Of a stretch of DNA of 53,261 nucleotides, positions 1 through 8,270 are shown piece after piece (the stretch's first letter is position 1; each line of letters opens with the position of its first letter). Source of the stretch: an uncultured Phycisphaerae bacterium (GTDB lineage: Bacteria > Planctomycetota > Phycisphaerae > UBA1845 > PWPN01); the NCBI GenBank assembly GCA_938005315.1, contig CALLOB010000032.1, positions 1 to 53,261 on the forward strand. Reading direction: 5' to 3'. A model generated the notes under the pieces. The model saw nothing but the letters and a program-made list of their open reading frames with translations, did no database searches and was not told the DNA's origin. Made by a program: the position numbers and the translations under genes.

Positions 1-29
1 CGGTCGGGACCGAAGTTTCGGCCGAAGCA

Positions 30-1379
30 TCACTTAGCGGCGCCGGGGTACTCCACGGTGCGGCCCTGCAGGCCGACGGAGGCCAGCACGGCGTAGACCA
101 CGAAGCCGACGATGAACGAATAGACGCTGGTCGGATGCCAGCCGGGCAGGACGGCGCTGGCGCCGAGCATCGGGTTGCTGGATATGCCTACCAGGAAGCC
201 GAGCACCCAGGCCCCGTACCCGGCGATGTTCACACCCGCCCGCGGCCCGGCCCACTTGCGACCCGACAGCACGTAGTCGGCCACCATCGCCCCGCAGATC
301 GGGCCGAACGACGAGCCGATCAGGCCGAAGAAGGCCCCGAGGTTTCCGGCCACGCCGGTGGCCGCCAGGATGATGCCGATGGTCGCCCCGCCGAGCGTCA
401 GCGGCACGCGGCCCATCGTCGGGATCATCGTCGAGAGGCTGTTGCCGATGATGCTCGAGCAGAAGCACGCCGGAGCCATCGAGCCGATGGCCAGCAGCAG
501 GAACATGATCTTGGCCAGCCCGGGGCTGACCACCGGCAGGGCCCGACCGACCTCCGGAGCGATCGTCGGATCGATGCCCAGGGCCCCGGCCACGATGATC
601 AGGGCCAGTCCGCCGGCCAGGATGATCGAAAGCGTCACGCCGGTCAGCCCGGCCATGTTGACGTCGTTCTCGTCGCGGCTGTTGGTGCCGAAATCGACGC
701 CGGCGGCGCCGGCGGTGGCGAAGAAGCCCACGACCATCTGCAGCACCAGGCAGGCGCCGGCCAGAACGCCGGGGCCGTCGGCGGCCGGGGTGAAGCGGAA
801 GCTGCCGACGTGCGGCAGGGCACATACCCCGGCGATGCCCAGCATGGCCACCGCGACCCACGGCAGATACGAGGAGATCATGGCCACATAGCGGATACCG
901 AAAGCGCCGAGCAGGGCGAAGATGTAGCCCCACGCGATGCAGACCACCACGAACAGGGGGCTGATCCCCTCGGCTTCGGCGCCGAAGGCCATCAGCATGA
1001 GTTTGGCGGCGTAGAAGGTGCCCACGCTGTACCAGCCGATCTGCAGCAGGCCCATGAAGATGCCCGGAAACAGAAAACCGCCGGTGGTGCCGAATGTCGA
1101 GCTGCCGACCACGTAAAGCGGGTAGCCGGTCTTCATGCCCAGCAGGCCGAAGACGTAGTGGAACAGGTAGTGGCAGACCACGGCCGCGACGACCAGGCCG
1201 CCCAACGCGACGTCGAGCCCGCCGAGCTGCAGTGCTCCGCCCAGTTTGTCGTAGAACGCGATCCACATGAAGATGCCGAAATAGGCCGGAGCGGTGTTCA
1301 TGTACCACGGGGCCCGGTTGTCCGGCGGATTCGGCCTGGCGGATGCGAGATAACTCGGAAGCGACTGTGCGTTGGCCAT
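30..1379 (-). CDS. NCS1-family purine/cytosine permease-like transporter
   Basis: Integral inner-membrane transporter of 449 residues, about 12 hydrophobic segments, most like the CodB/cytosine-permease branch of NCS1 nucleobase-cation symporters. The N-terminus (residues about 17-38) has the family pattern of a short soluble tail, PWYMNTAPAYFG, then the first membrane helix. Length fits the family (420-480). The ATG at 1379 was chosen because GGGAGG lies 5 bases upstream. The open frame extends a further 83 codons, but that part is Arg/Pro-rich and lacks family similarity. The arsenate-reductase-like gene lies upstream on the same strand with a 253-base gap holding a likely promoter, so it is probably transcribed alone. 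Substrate cannot be decided from sequence: cytosine, purine, allantoin or a vitamin are all possible. No nucleobase catabolic gene adjoins it. Confidence 0.85.
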   Translation of the reverse strand: MANAQSLPSYLASARPNPPDNRAPWYMNTAPAYFGIFMWIAFYDKLGGALQLGGLDVALGGLVVAAVVCHYLFHYVFGLLGMKTGYPLYVVGSSTFGTTGGFLFPGIFMGLLQIGWYSVGTFYAAKLMLMAFGAEAEGISPLFVVVCIAWGYIFALLGAFGIRYVAMISSYLPWVAVAMLGIAGVCALPHVGSFRFTPAADGPGVLAGACLVLQMVVGFFATAGAAGVDFGTNSRDENDVNMAGLTGVTLSIILAGGLALIIVAGALGIDPTIAPEVGRALPVVSPGLAKIMFLLLAIGSMAPACFCSSIIGNSLSTMIPTMGRVPLTLGGATIGIILAATGVAGNLGAFFGLIGSSFGPICGAMVADYVLSGRKWAGPRAGVNIAGYGAWVLGFLVGISSNPMLGASAVLPGWHPTSVYSFIVGFVVYAVLASVGLQGRTVEYPGAAK

Positions 1380-1489
1380 CGTGACCTCCCTCAACTCGGT
1401 AAGAATGCGGAAGCATCCTCCTTCGCAGGCCGTCGAAGGGCGGTGCGCCGGGCGCATCGGCCACTGACAACCCGCGGACGTGTGGCGGT

Positions 1490-1518
1490 ATGTTATGGTC
1501 CAGGCAGAGGATCGGCAA
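1490..1518 (-). promoter_or_regulatory. Putative sigma70 promoter of the NCS1 permease
   Basis: On the minus strand, TTGCCG (1518-1513), a 17-base spacer and TAACAT (1495-1490). Transcription would start near 1483 and give a leader of about 104 bases. Assigned by eye from consensus matches (4 of 6 in each box). Confidence 0.35.
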
Positions 1519-1632
1519 TCACCCCAACCCTGGCCCGCAAAGCCCGGTACGGACGCGGTCGTGACTGGATCAGCGGAAGGATCAGGGGCAGGAGCGGGAT
1601 GGCGCGCTGGGCGGCCGCCGGACGGCAAACCG

Positions 1633-2115
1633 TCACATGGCGGCCAGTTCGCGGATCGCAGCTTGAGCCTGTTCGTGGCTCATGCGGTGCAGATCAAGCG
1701 AGATCAGGCGTTGCAACCGCCGCCGCAGGGTGTCGGCCACCTCGGCGGCGATCATCAGGCATTCGTCCTCCGTGCCGGGGTGAAAGGCGGGGTCCTTGAG
1801 CGGCCAGTGGACGATCACCGGCCGGCCGGGCCAGGCGGGCATGGGGTCCATGCCGGCCTGATCGCATAGCGTGACGATGATGTCGAACTCCTGCCCGGCG
1901 TAGGCGTCCCAGTGCTTGGAGTACTGCCCTTGGACGCTAATGCCCTGTCGGGCAAGGGTTTCCACAACCAGGGGGTGAACGAAGCCGGCGGGCTTGAAGC
2001 CGGCGCTGTAGGCCTGGAAGCCCTCCGGGGCCATGTGGCGCAGCAGGGCCTCGGCCATCTGGGATCGACAGCAGTTGCCCGTGCAGATGAACAACACGCG
2101 AACGGGGGTCTGCAT
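1633..2115 (-). CDS. ArsC-like low-molecular-weight phosphatase-fold protein (thioredoxin-type arsenate reductase family)
   Basis: 160 residues with the LMW protein-tyrosine-phosphatase/ArsC P-loop near the N-terminus: C11-TGNCC-R17 fits CX5R, followed by SQMAEA. In the thioredoxin-coupled ArsC family, C11 attacks arsenate and two further cysteines (about 82 and 89) relay the disulfide. Here C84 is present, but the next position is Pro-Met-Asp context (residues 88-93) with no third cysteine. It may therefore use another thiol partner, or act as a phosphatase. An extra Cys (C15/C16 pair) sits inside the P-loop. The ATG at 2115 is preceded by AGGAG at 8 bases. It is divergent from nrnA. No arsR, acr3 or arsM lies beside it, so an arsenic role is not supported by context. 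Confidence 0.8.
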   Translation of the reverse strand: MQTPVRVLFICTGNCCRSQMAEALLRHMAPEGFQAYSAGFKPAGFVHPLVVETLARQGISVQGQYSKHWDAYAGQEFDIIVTLCDQAGMDPMPAWPGRPVIVHWPLKDPAFHPGTEDECLMIAAEVADTLRRRLQRLISLDLHRMSHEQAQAAIRELAAM

Positions 2116-2207
2116 CCAAGGGCTCCTATGGCACGACCGGTCGGTGACGGGATCGCGTGCCGGTCGGCGGGGCGGCGATCGCCGGCGTTCGACGGCGACC
2201 GGACACT

Positions 2208-2236
2208 GCGACAGCCGCCTCGACGGCAGGTATGAT
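2208..2236 (+). promoter_or_regulatory. Putative promoter of nrnA
   Basis: GCGACA (2208-2213), 17 bases, TATGAT (2231-2236). The predicted transcription start near 2243 leaves a leader of only about 8 bases before the ATG at 2251. Confidence 0.35.
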
Positions 2237-2250
2237 CAGCGAGCAAGGAT

Positions 2251-3273
2251 ATGGACCGCGAGGCAATCAGGCAAGCGACGTGCATCTTGGCGGGCTGGCG
2301 TCGGACGATGATCCTCAGTCATGTCCGGCCGGACGGCGACGCCCTGGGGGCCATGGCGGCGCTGACCCGGGCGATCCGGGCCGGGGGCCGCGAGGCGGTG
2401 CCGCGGGTCTTCGACGCCGTTCCCCACCGCTACCGCTTTCTGGTCGAGGGCCTGGGACTGGAATCCTGGCCCGGCGGGCAGGCCGAACCGGCCGGAGCGT
2501 TCGACGGCATCCTGATCGTGGACACGTGCAGTTGGGCGCAGCTGGAGCCGGCGGCGGAGTTGCTGAGGTCGTCCGGCCTGCCGCGGATCGTGGTGGACCA
2601 CCACGCAACCCGCGACGACGTCTCCGGCGGCGCTCCGTGTCATACGCTGATCGACCCGACGGCCTCCTCGGCCAGTCTTCTGGTCTTCGAGTGGCTGGCG
2701 GAGGGTTGTGGGAAGGTCGATCCGGCGACCGCCGAGGCCCTGCTGGCGGGGATGGCCAGCGACACGGGCTGGTTCCGGTATCCCAGCGTCGATGCCCGGA
2801 CGTTTACGGCGGCCGCCCGGCTGCTGGACGCCGGCGCGCGGCCCGACGTGCTTTACGCGCGGCTTTATGCCTCGTTCCGGACCGCGCGCCTGCGGCTGGC
2901 GGCTTTGGCGATGGGCACGCTGGAACTCCTGGCGGGCGAACGGCTGGCGGTGACGAGCCTGACGCAGGACATGTTCCGGCAGGCCGGCGCCGAACCCGGC
3001 GACAGCGAGGACCTGGTCAATGAACCGCTGTCGGCCGAGGGCGTGGTCGCGTCGATCATGCTGGTCGAGCAGCCTGACGGGCGGGTGCGGGTCAACGTCC
3101 GCAGCAAGTCGCCGGAGGTGGCCGGCTGCGACATCGACGTGTCGGCGGTGGCCCGCGGTTTCGGCGGCGGCGGCCATCGCCGGGCCGCCGGGGCGACGGT
3201 TCCCGGACCGCTGGACGCCGCCCGAAAGAGCGTTGTGACCGCGATGCTGGCAACGCTGCCGGAACATGAGTGA
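2251..3273 (+). CDS. nrnA: DHH-family phosphoesterase NrnA (oligoribonuclease / pAp phosphatase)
   Basis: 340 residues, the usual size for NrnA. The DHH domain has HVRPDGDALG at residues 24-33, the metal-binding Asp91 in VDTC, and the name-giving DHH at 116-118 in VVDHHAT. The DHHA1 substrate-binding domain has GFGGGGHRRAAG at 303-314. The family degrades 2-5 nucleotide RNAs and, in many members, removes the 3'-phosphate of pAp, using Mn2+ in the cytoplasm. The ATG at 2251 follows AAGGAT closely. It is divergent from the ArsC-like gene and ends before a strong hairpin. A second, unrelated pAp phosphatase-type enzyme (HAL2 family) is encoded at 36205-37194. Confidence 0.9.
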   Translation: MDREAIRQATCILAGWRRTMILSHVRPDGDALGAMAALTRAIRAGGREAVPRVFDAVPHRYRFLVEGLGLESWPGGQAEPAGAFDGILIVDTCSWAQLEPAAELLRSSGLPRIVVDHHATRDDVSGGAPCHTLIDPTASSASLLVFEWLAEGCGKVDPATAEALLAGMASDTGWFRYPSVDARTFTAAARLLDAGARPDVLYARLYASFRTARLRLAALAMGTLELLAGERLAVTSLTQDMFRQAGAEPGDSEDLVNEPLSAEGVVASIMLVEQPDGRVRVNVRSKSPEVAGCDIDVSAVARGFGGGGHRRAAGATVPGPLDAARKSVVTAMLATLPEHE

Positions 3274-3362
3274 GGGGCCCGACCGGCTGCCAACCGGGCC
3301 GAGCGGCGATGTCCCGACGCGGCGACCCCGGAGCGAAGCGAGGCAGCGCCGTCTCGAAGCAA

Positions 3363-3396
3363 GGCGGCCCGGACTCCTTCGGGAATCCGGGCCGCC
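3363..3396. terminator. Bidirectional hairpin terminator with C(UUCG)G tetraloop
   Basis: An 11-bp perfect stem (3363-3373 with 3386-3396), a 1x1 mismatch and three more pairs close a C(TTCG)G tetraloop at 3377-3382. It lies between nrnA (plus) and the converging 3473-7396 gene (minus), about 90 bases after each stop. There is no T-tract on either side, so intrinsic termination is inferred from stability and position. Confidence 0.65.
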
Positions 3397-3472
3397 GGGG
3401 TTGCAGGTGTCGGGGCCGTCACGGCGTCGAAACCGGCCGGGATGAGAGCCGACCGGTTCGCGACCGCCTGGA

Positions 3473-6400
3473 TCACGGCACCGAGTCGAACGTCGCCGGC
3501 CGTAGGTAGGCCGGTTCGCCGGGCAGCGTCTCGCGGTAGCCGACGTAGAACCCGCCGGTCAGGCCGGGGGCGGTCGCGAAGTTGACCGTTCCGGCCGGAC
3601 CAAGGGCGCTGACCGCGCCGGTGTCGCCGTCGTAATCAACGCTCAGGCGGTGCCAGCCGGGGGCGTAGGCGGTCATGTCGATGGTCGCATGCACCACCCA
3701 GGTGCTCGGCGTGCTGACGCCGTTGCTGCTGTCGCCGCCGGGGCCGGCGTCCACCAGGTACAGCCGGCAGTAGCTGGTGCTGGCCGATTTGACCTTGTTG
3801 CAGATCCAGGCCATCCCGGTGATGCCGCTGCCGGTGGCGACGTCGCCGTAGAGGGCGCCGTCCGGATCGGCGATCATGGCGGTCGGATCGATGGTGCCCA
3901 TGAGGCCGTAGACGGTGGACTCGGCGCCGGTATCGGTTCCCCAGCCGGCGAACGACGGGTCGATGTACACGTAAAGGTCGAACTTGCCGTCGCCGTTCAT
4001 GATGTTCCGGGAGACGACCATGTTGCCGCCGCCGGCCTTGAAGTCCCAGCAGACCACGGCCTGGCCGCCCTGCGGCGAGGCGGTGATGGCATTGGGATTG
4101 ACCACGCTGCCATCGACCAGCGTGGTGTTGTCGGTCGGATCGATGACCACGGCGCCCCAGAACGACGGATCCAGGCCCGGCACGTAGCTGCCGACGCCGA
4201 GGCTGTCGACGTTCGGCAGCACGTAGGCCGTGACCACCGAGGCCCCGCCGAGGTTGGAGGTGCCGGGGGTCCAGGGCCGCATGCCGAAGTCGCGCCCGTT
4301 GCTGTCGGTGTCCAGGCCGTCGATCCACCGGCTGACGGACTGCTGGGCGGCCCCGGCCACGGTCTGCAGCTCGCCCCAGATGTAGCCTTCGGCCGAAGTC
4401 CACACCGCCCCGGAGCGGCGGTCATAGACCACGGTGTCGACCGCGGTGCGGTTGGCGTCGAGCAGTTCCAGGACGTCCGGCCCGTTCTCCCAGATGTCGG
4501 TGGACGGCGAGATCGTCTGCCAGTTCAGCAGCGGCGGGTTCCTGGGCGGAACCGGCACGTTGGGCGAGGTGAAGACGTAGAAACCGCCGGGGGCCAGGAG
4601 GGTCGTGCCGCTGCCCCGGGTGCCGGGCACCAGGAAGTCGCGGTTGTCGTCGCCCGGCGGGGTCACGTCGGAGGCCCGCAGCATCCAGCCGGAGATGTCG
4701 ATCGTCTGACTGCTGCGGTTGTAGATCTCGACGAACTCGATCTCGTCGGCGATTTCGGTGCCGGCGAGGTTGACCATGTCGTAGGCGAACTCGTTGATCA
4801 CCACCTTGCCGACGCCGTCGGGCAGATCGTCGCAGGCGGTGTCGGCCCCGACGCCGGGGCCGCTGCCGCAGTCCTCGAACCGGGCGATGTCGTCGAGGTT
4901 GATCCAGCCATCTCGGTTGCGGTCGAAGCAGTCGCAGGCCGGATCGAAGCCCCTGGCCGGGCGTCCCTCGCCGGGCAGCCAGAGGCAGACCTGGAGGACG
5001 GCGAAGTCGTCCATGTCTACATCGGTATCGCCGTCCCAGTCGGCGTACGGGTCGTTGCAGCTCGGGAACGCCTCGCACAACGGGTCGGCGCTGCAGTCGC
5101 TGTCGCCGCAGTCGGCGAGATTGTCGCAGTCATCGTCGATGCCGTTGCCGCAGTTCTCGGCCTTTCCGACGGTGATCGGCGTCACCGGATAGCCCGGCTG
5201 ATAGCGAGCCCCGACGAACTTCTCGGGCGCCGCGCCGCAGGCGTCGCTGACCACCACCGAGATGCTGGTGGTATAGCCGCATTTGAGCTCGGTGATCAGC
5301 ATGGTCGCCGAGTTGGCCCCCGAGACGGTGCCCCACGGATAGACGCCGTCGGTCAGGTCCACCCCGTTGGCCCGCCACTGGAAGTTCGGCGTGCCGGTGG
5401 AGCTGATGACCGCGACCTCCACGATGGAGCTGCCGCCCGGCAGGTACGGCGGGTCGCCGGTGATGTAGCCGTAGAGCGGGGTGCCGGTCGTCGGGCCGGT
5501 GCTGACCGTCAGCGTCGCGACCGGGCTGTTGCTGGTGCCGCAGGCGGCCGGCCCGGTGGCCACGCAGCGGATCCGCGCGCCGTTGTCGGTCGCCGCCTGG
5601 ACGTTGGTCAGCGTCAGGCTGGTGCCCGTTTCCCCGGCGAGGTCGACGAAGTTCGTGGCCGGCGGGAAGGTCCGCTGCCACTGGTAGGTGACGCCGCTGC
5701 CGAGCGTGACGTTGGCATTGAACTGCGGGCTGGCGCCCTGGCAGACCTTGGTCGACAGCGGGAACTGCTCCCAGACCAGCCCGACGGTCAGGACCGCCGG
5801 GTTGCTGACCGCCACGCCGTTCTCGTCGATGACCACGCAGGTGAACACCGCGCCGTCGTCGGTCGCCGGCACGTTGCTCAGCGACAGCGAGGCGGTCGTC
5901 GCCCCGGATACGTCGCCGCCGTCGGTCAGGTCGATGCCGTTCTTCCTCCACTGGTAGGTCAGCGTGCCGCCGGTGGCGGTGACGCTGAAGGCTGCGCTGT
6001 CGGTCGGGCAGACGGCCAGGTCCGACGGGTGGGCGGTGATCACCGGACCGCCGGCGCCCTGACTGGCCACGCCCACCGTCCGGCTCACGTCCTTGGCGTT
6101 CGGGCCGTCCGGAGGCGACCAAGCCCGGAGCCACTCGGTGACGTTGTCCACCGTGTAGATGTTGCCCGCCGCGTCGAAGGCCACGTCGCGGATGGCCGTG
6201 CCGGCGTCGAACTCGTGGAGCAGGGCGGCTGTGTCGCTGTCGAAGACCCTGACGAAGCCGGTCGAGCTGTTGCAGAAGACGGCCCACTTGCGAGGCTCGA
6301 AGTAGCCCACGCTCCAGGAGTAGGTGTAGGCATTGCTGACCTCCCAGGCCGGTGTGCTCAGCGGATAACTGGGCGGATCGTCGATGAACTTGGCCAGCGG

Positions 6401-7396
6401 GGTCGCCTGGCCTGAAGAGGCGCGGTAGTTGTTGGTGTACCAGTTGCCCAGGGCGTCCCGCGCGACGTCAAGCGGATAGAACGTGAAGTAGCTCGGGCCG
6501 ATCACCTGGAAGCCGGTATCGCCGGACGTGGCCGTCGGGTTGCCGCCCAGGTTGTAGCCGATGATCCCCTTGCGTGCCGTGTCGTTGTAATTGCCGTTGA
6601 CCAGATAGACTTTGCGGTTGCCGGCCGCCTGGGTGCCGGTCACCCAGATACTGTGGACCCACTGGTTGGCCGTCCGGTTGCCGGCGTCGATCAGCTGGGT
6701 GGCGATCATCGTGTCCGGGTCGAAGTCGAATGCCAGGTCGTTGGACAGGTCCGACACGTAGAGGTGGTCGTCCTCGCCGACCATGCTCCGGTATGGGGCC
6801 GAGCTGCCGGTCCAGGTCACGCCGCCGGTGAAGTTGCCCAGGTCGGTGGCATCCGCGGCCAGCACGTAGATGGCGTCGTTGCAGGCCCGCCCGAAGGCCG
6901 TGGTGCCGACGCGGGCGTTGGAGACGTAGATCTTCCCGTAGTGGGCGCTGGCCGGATTGCGGTTGACCGCCACACCGAAGGGGTACTCGAACGACGTGCT
7001 GGTCTGCTGCGGACTGATCTGCGTCCAACTGGTGTAGCCGTAGTCGCTGGCGGTGATCCTCACCGTGTAGGTGCCCGCCGCCACCGGCGCGCCGGCGTCG
7101 TTGCGACCGTCCCACTGGAACGACCAGGTTCCGCGCCTCTGCCGGGCGATGTTCACGGTGCGCACGGCCGTGTTGCCGCTGTCGAGCACCTCGATGCGGA
7201 CGCCCGGGTTGACCCCGTCGCCGTCGGCGTCCTCATTGAGCACGTAGGTGACGGTGACGGTCTGATCGCCCGAGTCGAAGTTGGCGGCGCTGAGGCTCAC
7301 CCCGGAGGGGTAAACGTTGGCCATGACCAGCGAGGCGATCCCGAGGACGACCAGGCCGGCCAGGGCCGTGGTCCTTGACGCGTTGATGGTTCGCAT
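3473..7396 (-). CDS. Giant exported multidomain protein: FlgD-like Ig, beta-propeller-like, Ig-like, EF-hand/dockerin-like and lamin-tail domains
   Basis: 1307 residues with a Sec signal peptide (residues 1 to about 27, cleavage near VMA-NVY). In order: a FlgD-type Ig domain with WDGRNDAGAPVAAGTY (about 45-115); an NHL/propeller-like region (about 120-440) ending in FDAAGNIYTVDNVTEWLRAW; two or three Ig-like domains of the type YQWRKNG; a Cys-rich CGNGIDDDCDNLADCGDSDC motif; an EF-hand/dockerin-like pair (DWDGDTDVDMDDFAVLQ and DRNRDGWINLDDIARFEDC); a lamin-tail domain (INEFAYDM...EFVEIYN); and a lectin-like C-terminus. The ATG at 7396 has AAAGGAG 8 bases upstream. The upstream extension of the frame is not protein-like. 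The propeller region is clearly paralogous to the PEP-CTERM protein at 9845-11125. No sorting tail was seen. Likely an extracellular or surface protein binding Ca2+. Function unknown. Confidence 0.85.
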   Translation of the reverse strand: MRTINASRTTALAGLVVLGIASLVMANVYPSGVSLSAANFDSGDQTVTVTYVLNEDADGDGVNPGVRIEVLDSGNTAVRTVNIARQRRGTWSFQWDGRNDAGAPVAAGTYTVRITASDYGYTSWTQISPQQTSTSFEYPFGVAVNRNPASAHYGKIYVSNARVGTTAFGRACNDAIYVLAADATDLGNFTGGVTWTGSSAPYRSMVGEDDHLYVSDLSNDLAFDFDPDTMIATQLIDAGNRTANQWVHSIWVTGTQAAGNRKVYLVNGNYNDTARKGIIGYNLGGNPTATSGDTGFQVIGPSYFTFYPLDVARDALGNWYTNNYRASSGQATPLAKFIDDPPSYPLSTPAWEVSNAYTYSWSVGYFEPRKWAVFCNSSTGFVRVFDSDTAALLHEFDAGTAIRDVAFDAAGNIYTVDNVTEWLRAWSPPDGPNAKDVSRTVGVASQGAGGPVITAHPSDLAVCPTDSAAFSVTATGGTLTYQWRKNGIDLTDGGDVSGATTASLSLSNVPATDDGAVFTCVVIDENGVAVSNPAVLTVGLVWEQFPLSTKVCQGASPQFNANVTLGSGVTYQWQRTFPPATNFVDLAGETGTSLTLTNVQAATDNGARIRCVATGPAACGTSNSPVATLTVSTGPTTGTPLYGYITGDPPYLPGGSSIVEVAVISSTGTPNFQWRANGVDLTDGVYPWGTVSGANSATMLITELKCGYTTSISVVVSDACGAAPEKFVGARYQPGYPVTPITVGKAENCGNGIDDDCDNLADCGDSDCSADPLCEAFPSCNDPYADWDGDTDVDMDDFAVLQVCLWLPGEGRPARGFDPACDCFDRNRDGWINLDDIARFEDCGSGPGVGADTACDDLPDGVGKVVINEFAYDMVNLAGTEIADEIEFVEIYNRSSQTIDISGWMLRASDVTPPGDDNRDFLVPGTRGSGTTLLAPGGFYVFTSPNVPVPPRNPPLLNWQTISPSTDIWENGPDVLELLDANRTAVDTVVYDRRSGAVWTSAEGYIWGELQTVAGAAQQSVSRWIDGLDTDSNGRDFGMRPWTPGTSNLGGASVVTAYVLPNVDSLGVGSYVPGLDPSFWGAVVIDPTDNTTLVDGSVVNPNAITASPQGGQAVVCWDFKAGGGNMVVSRNIMNGDGKFDLYVYIDPSFAGWGTDTGAESTVYGLMGTIDPTAMIADPDGALYGDVATGSGITGMAWICNKVKSASTSYCRLYLVDAGPGGDSSNGVSTPSTWVVHATIDMTAYAPGWHRLSVDYDGDTGAVSALGPAGTVNFATAPGLTGGFYVGYRETLPGEPAYLRPATFDSVP

Positions 7397-7687
7397 ATTT
7401 TCCAGCTCCTTTCCGGTATAAGAGGTTCCTTCACCTGTGTGCACGGTTCGTGTGCCTTTGGGCCGGATACGCCCGGTTCCTGAGTGCGAACGCCGCGCGG
7501 TCCCCCCGGACAGCTGAAGGCGTTGACGGATCCGGCCGCGCCTGAAACGGACAGAATACGCCATCACGAGCGTGCGCCTGATGCGTCGGACGGACGCCGC
7601 CGGAGCTGAGGCACTCTCCGCTCGAACTCGTGCAAACAGCCATTCGGTCATGCTCTCGAGGTGGCCTGTGGTGACCTGCGCCCCGTG

Positions 7688-7746
7688 GACTGAGTCCGTC
7701 AGTCGTGCGCTGACTCGCACGAAATGACTCTTCAGGCGTCCCTGAA
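7688..7746 (-). other. Cluster of small hairpins in the leader of the giant exported gene
   Basis: Three inverted repeats lie side by side: 7731-7736/7741-7746 (TTCAGG/CCTGAA), 7703-7709/7716-7722 (7 bp, six-base loop) and 7688-7693/7699-7704 (GACTGA/TCAGTC). The last two share bases and could be mutually exclusive. The predicted transcript starts at about 7740, so these would form the first 50 bases of a leader of about 340 bases. Confidence 0.4.
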
Positions 7747-7775
7747 AGCGTAGCCCGACAGCCGCGCCGATTCAA
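7747..7775 (-). promoter_or_regulatory. Putative promoter of the giant exported gene
   Basis: Minus-strand TTGAAT (7775-7770), 17-base spacer, TACGCT (7752-7747). The match is moderate (4 of 6 and 3 of 6). A start near 7740 would give an unusually long, structured leader before the ATG at 7396. Confidence 0.3.
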
Positions 7776-8017
7776 GGAAAATGCCCTATATTCAGCGATT
7801 CTTAGCGCTCCGCCGGCTTCTCGGCGCGCATCAACCGGCCGCCGGCGCGGGGAGTGCGGGGAGTGTCACAACACGGGGCCTCTTCCGCCGGGACAGGCGC
7901 AGGCCCGGGCCTGTGCACCGGGCTGATCGGACCGGACCTGGCATGCGGACGTCCTTATCGCGCTATAGCGACCCATATCGCGCGACATGGCGACCACGAG
8001 CCGGAAGGTACGGGGAA

Positions 8018-8123
8018 GCCAGGCAAATCAAAGAAAGTCTGGCCGAAGCCCTGCAGGGTGCACGTTTCACGAACATGAAGAAATCGTGAAACCGACAGGC
8101 GGGCGAGAACGAGAGCCGCCCGT
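8018..8123 (+). other. Three consecutive hairpins, candidate structured RNA or operator region
   Basis: Hairpin 1: 8018-8024 with 8037-8043 (7 bp, one G-U), A-rich 12-base loop. Hairpin 2: 8064-8072 with 8084-8092, a perfect 9-bp GTTTCACGA/TCGTGAAAC repeat, 11-base loop. Hairpin 3: 8099-8105 with 8117-8123 (7 bp, one G-U). A ten-base palindrome (CCCTGCAGGG, 8049-8058) lies between the first two. They lie just upstream of the likely promoter at 8140, so they may be regulator sites rather than leader RNA unless transcription starts further left. No known riboswitch consensus fitted well. Confidence 0.35.
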
Positions 8124-8139
8124 GAGTTCCAGTTTTTGC

Positions 8140-8169
8140 TTGCACAGCCTTGATCTGCAGGGCTATGAT
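8140..8169 (+). promoter_or_regulatory. Putative promoter of the zinc-ribbon/prepilin genes
   Basis: TTGCAC (8140-8145), 18-base spacer, TATGAT (8164-8169). The -10 box is good (5 of 6) and the -35 weak. Transcription would begin near 8176, about 95 bases before the ATG at 8271. Confidence 0.35.
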
Positions 8170-8209
8170 CAATAGCGGTTCAAGCCTGTCATGGAGCATC
8201 CGCCGGCCG

Positions 8210-8226
8210 GAGGCCTTATCGGCCTC
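8210..8226. promoter_or_regulatory. GAGGCC-TTATC-GGCCTC inverted repeat in the leader
   Basis: A perfect 6-bp inverted repeat around a TTATC core, 45 bases before the zinc-ribbon gene. It could be an operator or a small leader hairpin. A similar CTTATCG core occurs near 7956 and in the 26-base repeat at 12502 and 43401. Confidence 0.25.
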
Positions 8227-8270
8227 TATGGAGTCGACAATCGATCGGCAACGGGGAGCGAACGAAAACG

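Larger units (their letters stand above)
7397..8270. other. 874-base divergent intergenic region
   Basis: No convincing gene was found; the open frames here are short, Arg-rich and lack ribosome binding sites. It holds a likely minus-strand promoter and hairpin-rich leader (7688-7775), three consecutive hairpins reading rightward (8018-8123), a likely plus-strand promoter (8140-8169) and a small inverted repeat (8210-8226), each listed separately. It therefore controls the giant secreted protein on one side and the zinc-ribbon/prepilin/PEP-CTERM genes on the other. Confidence 0.7.

Noticed and set aside
135-1799. Long plus-strand open frame antisense to the permease gene
   Set aside because: Arg/Ala/Gly-rich, no domain, no SD. 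Typical of high-GC antisense frames; the minus-strand permease explains the sequence.
3650-6415. 921-codon open frame antisense to the giant exported gene
   Set aside because: Composition is a mirror of the real gene's codon bias, with no recognisable fold or start signal.
8011-8063. Cyclic-di-GMP (GEMM-I) riboswitch
   Set aside because: AGGCAAA, GAAAG and GAAGCC occur in a suggestive order, but the P1b pairing fails and another stem (8018-8043) fits better. Not supported.
7781-8089. Small plus-strand gene in the divergent region
   Set aside because: 102 Arg-rich codons, no SD, no domain. It overlaps the hairpins and looks non-coding.
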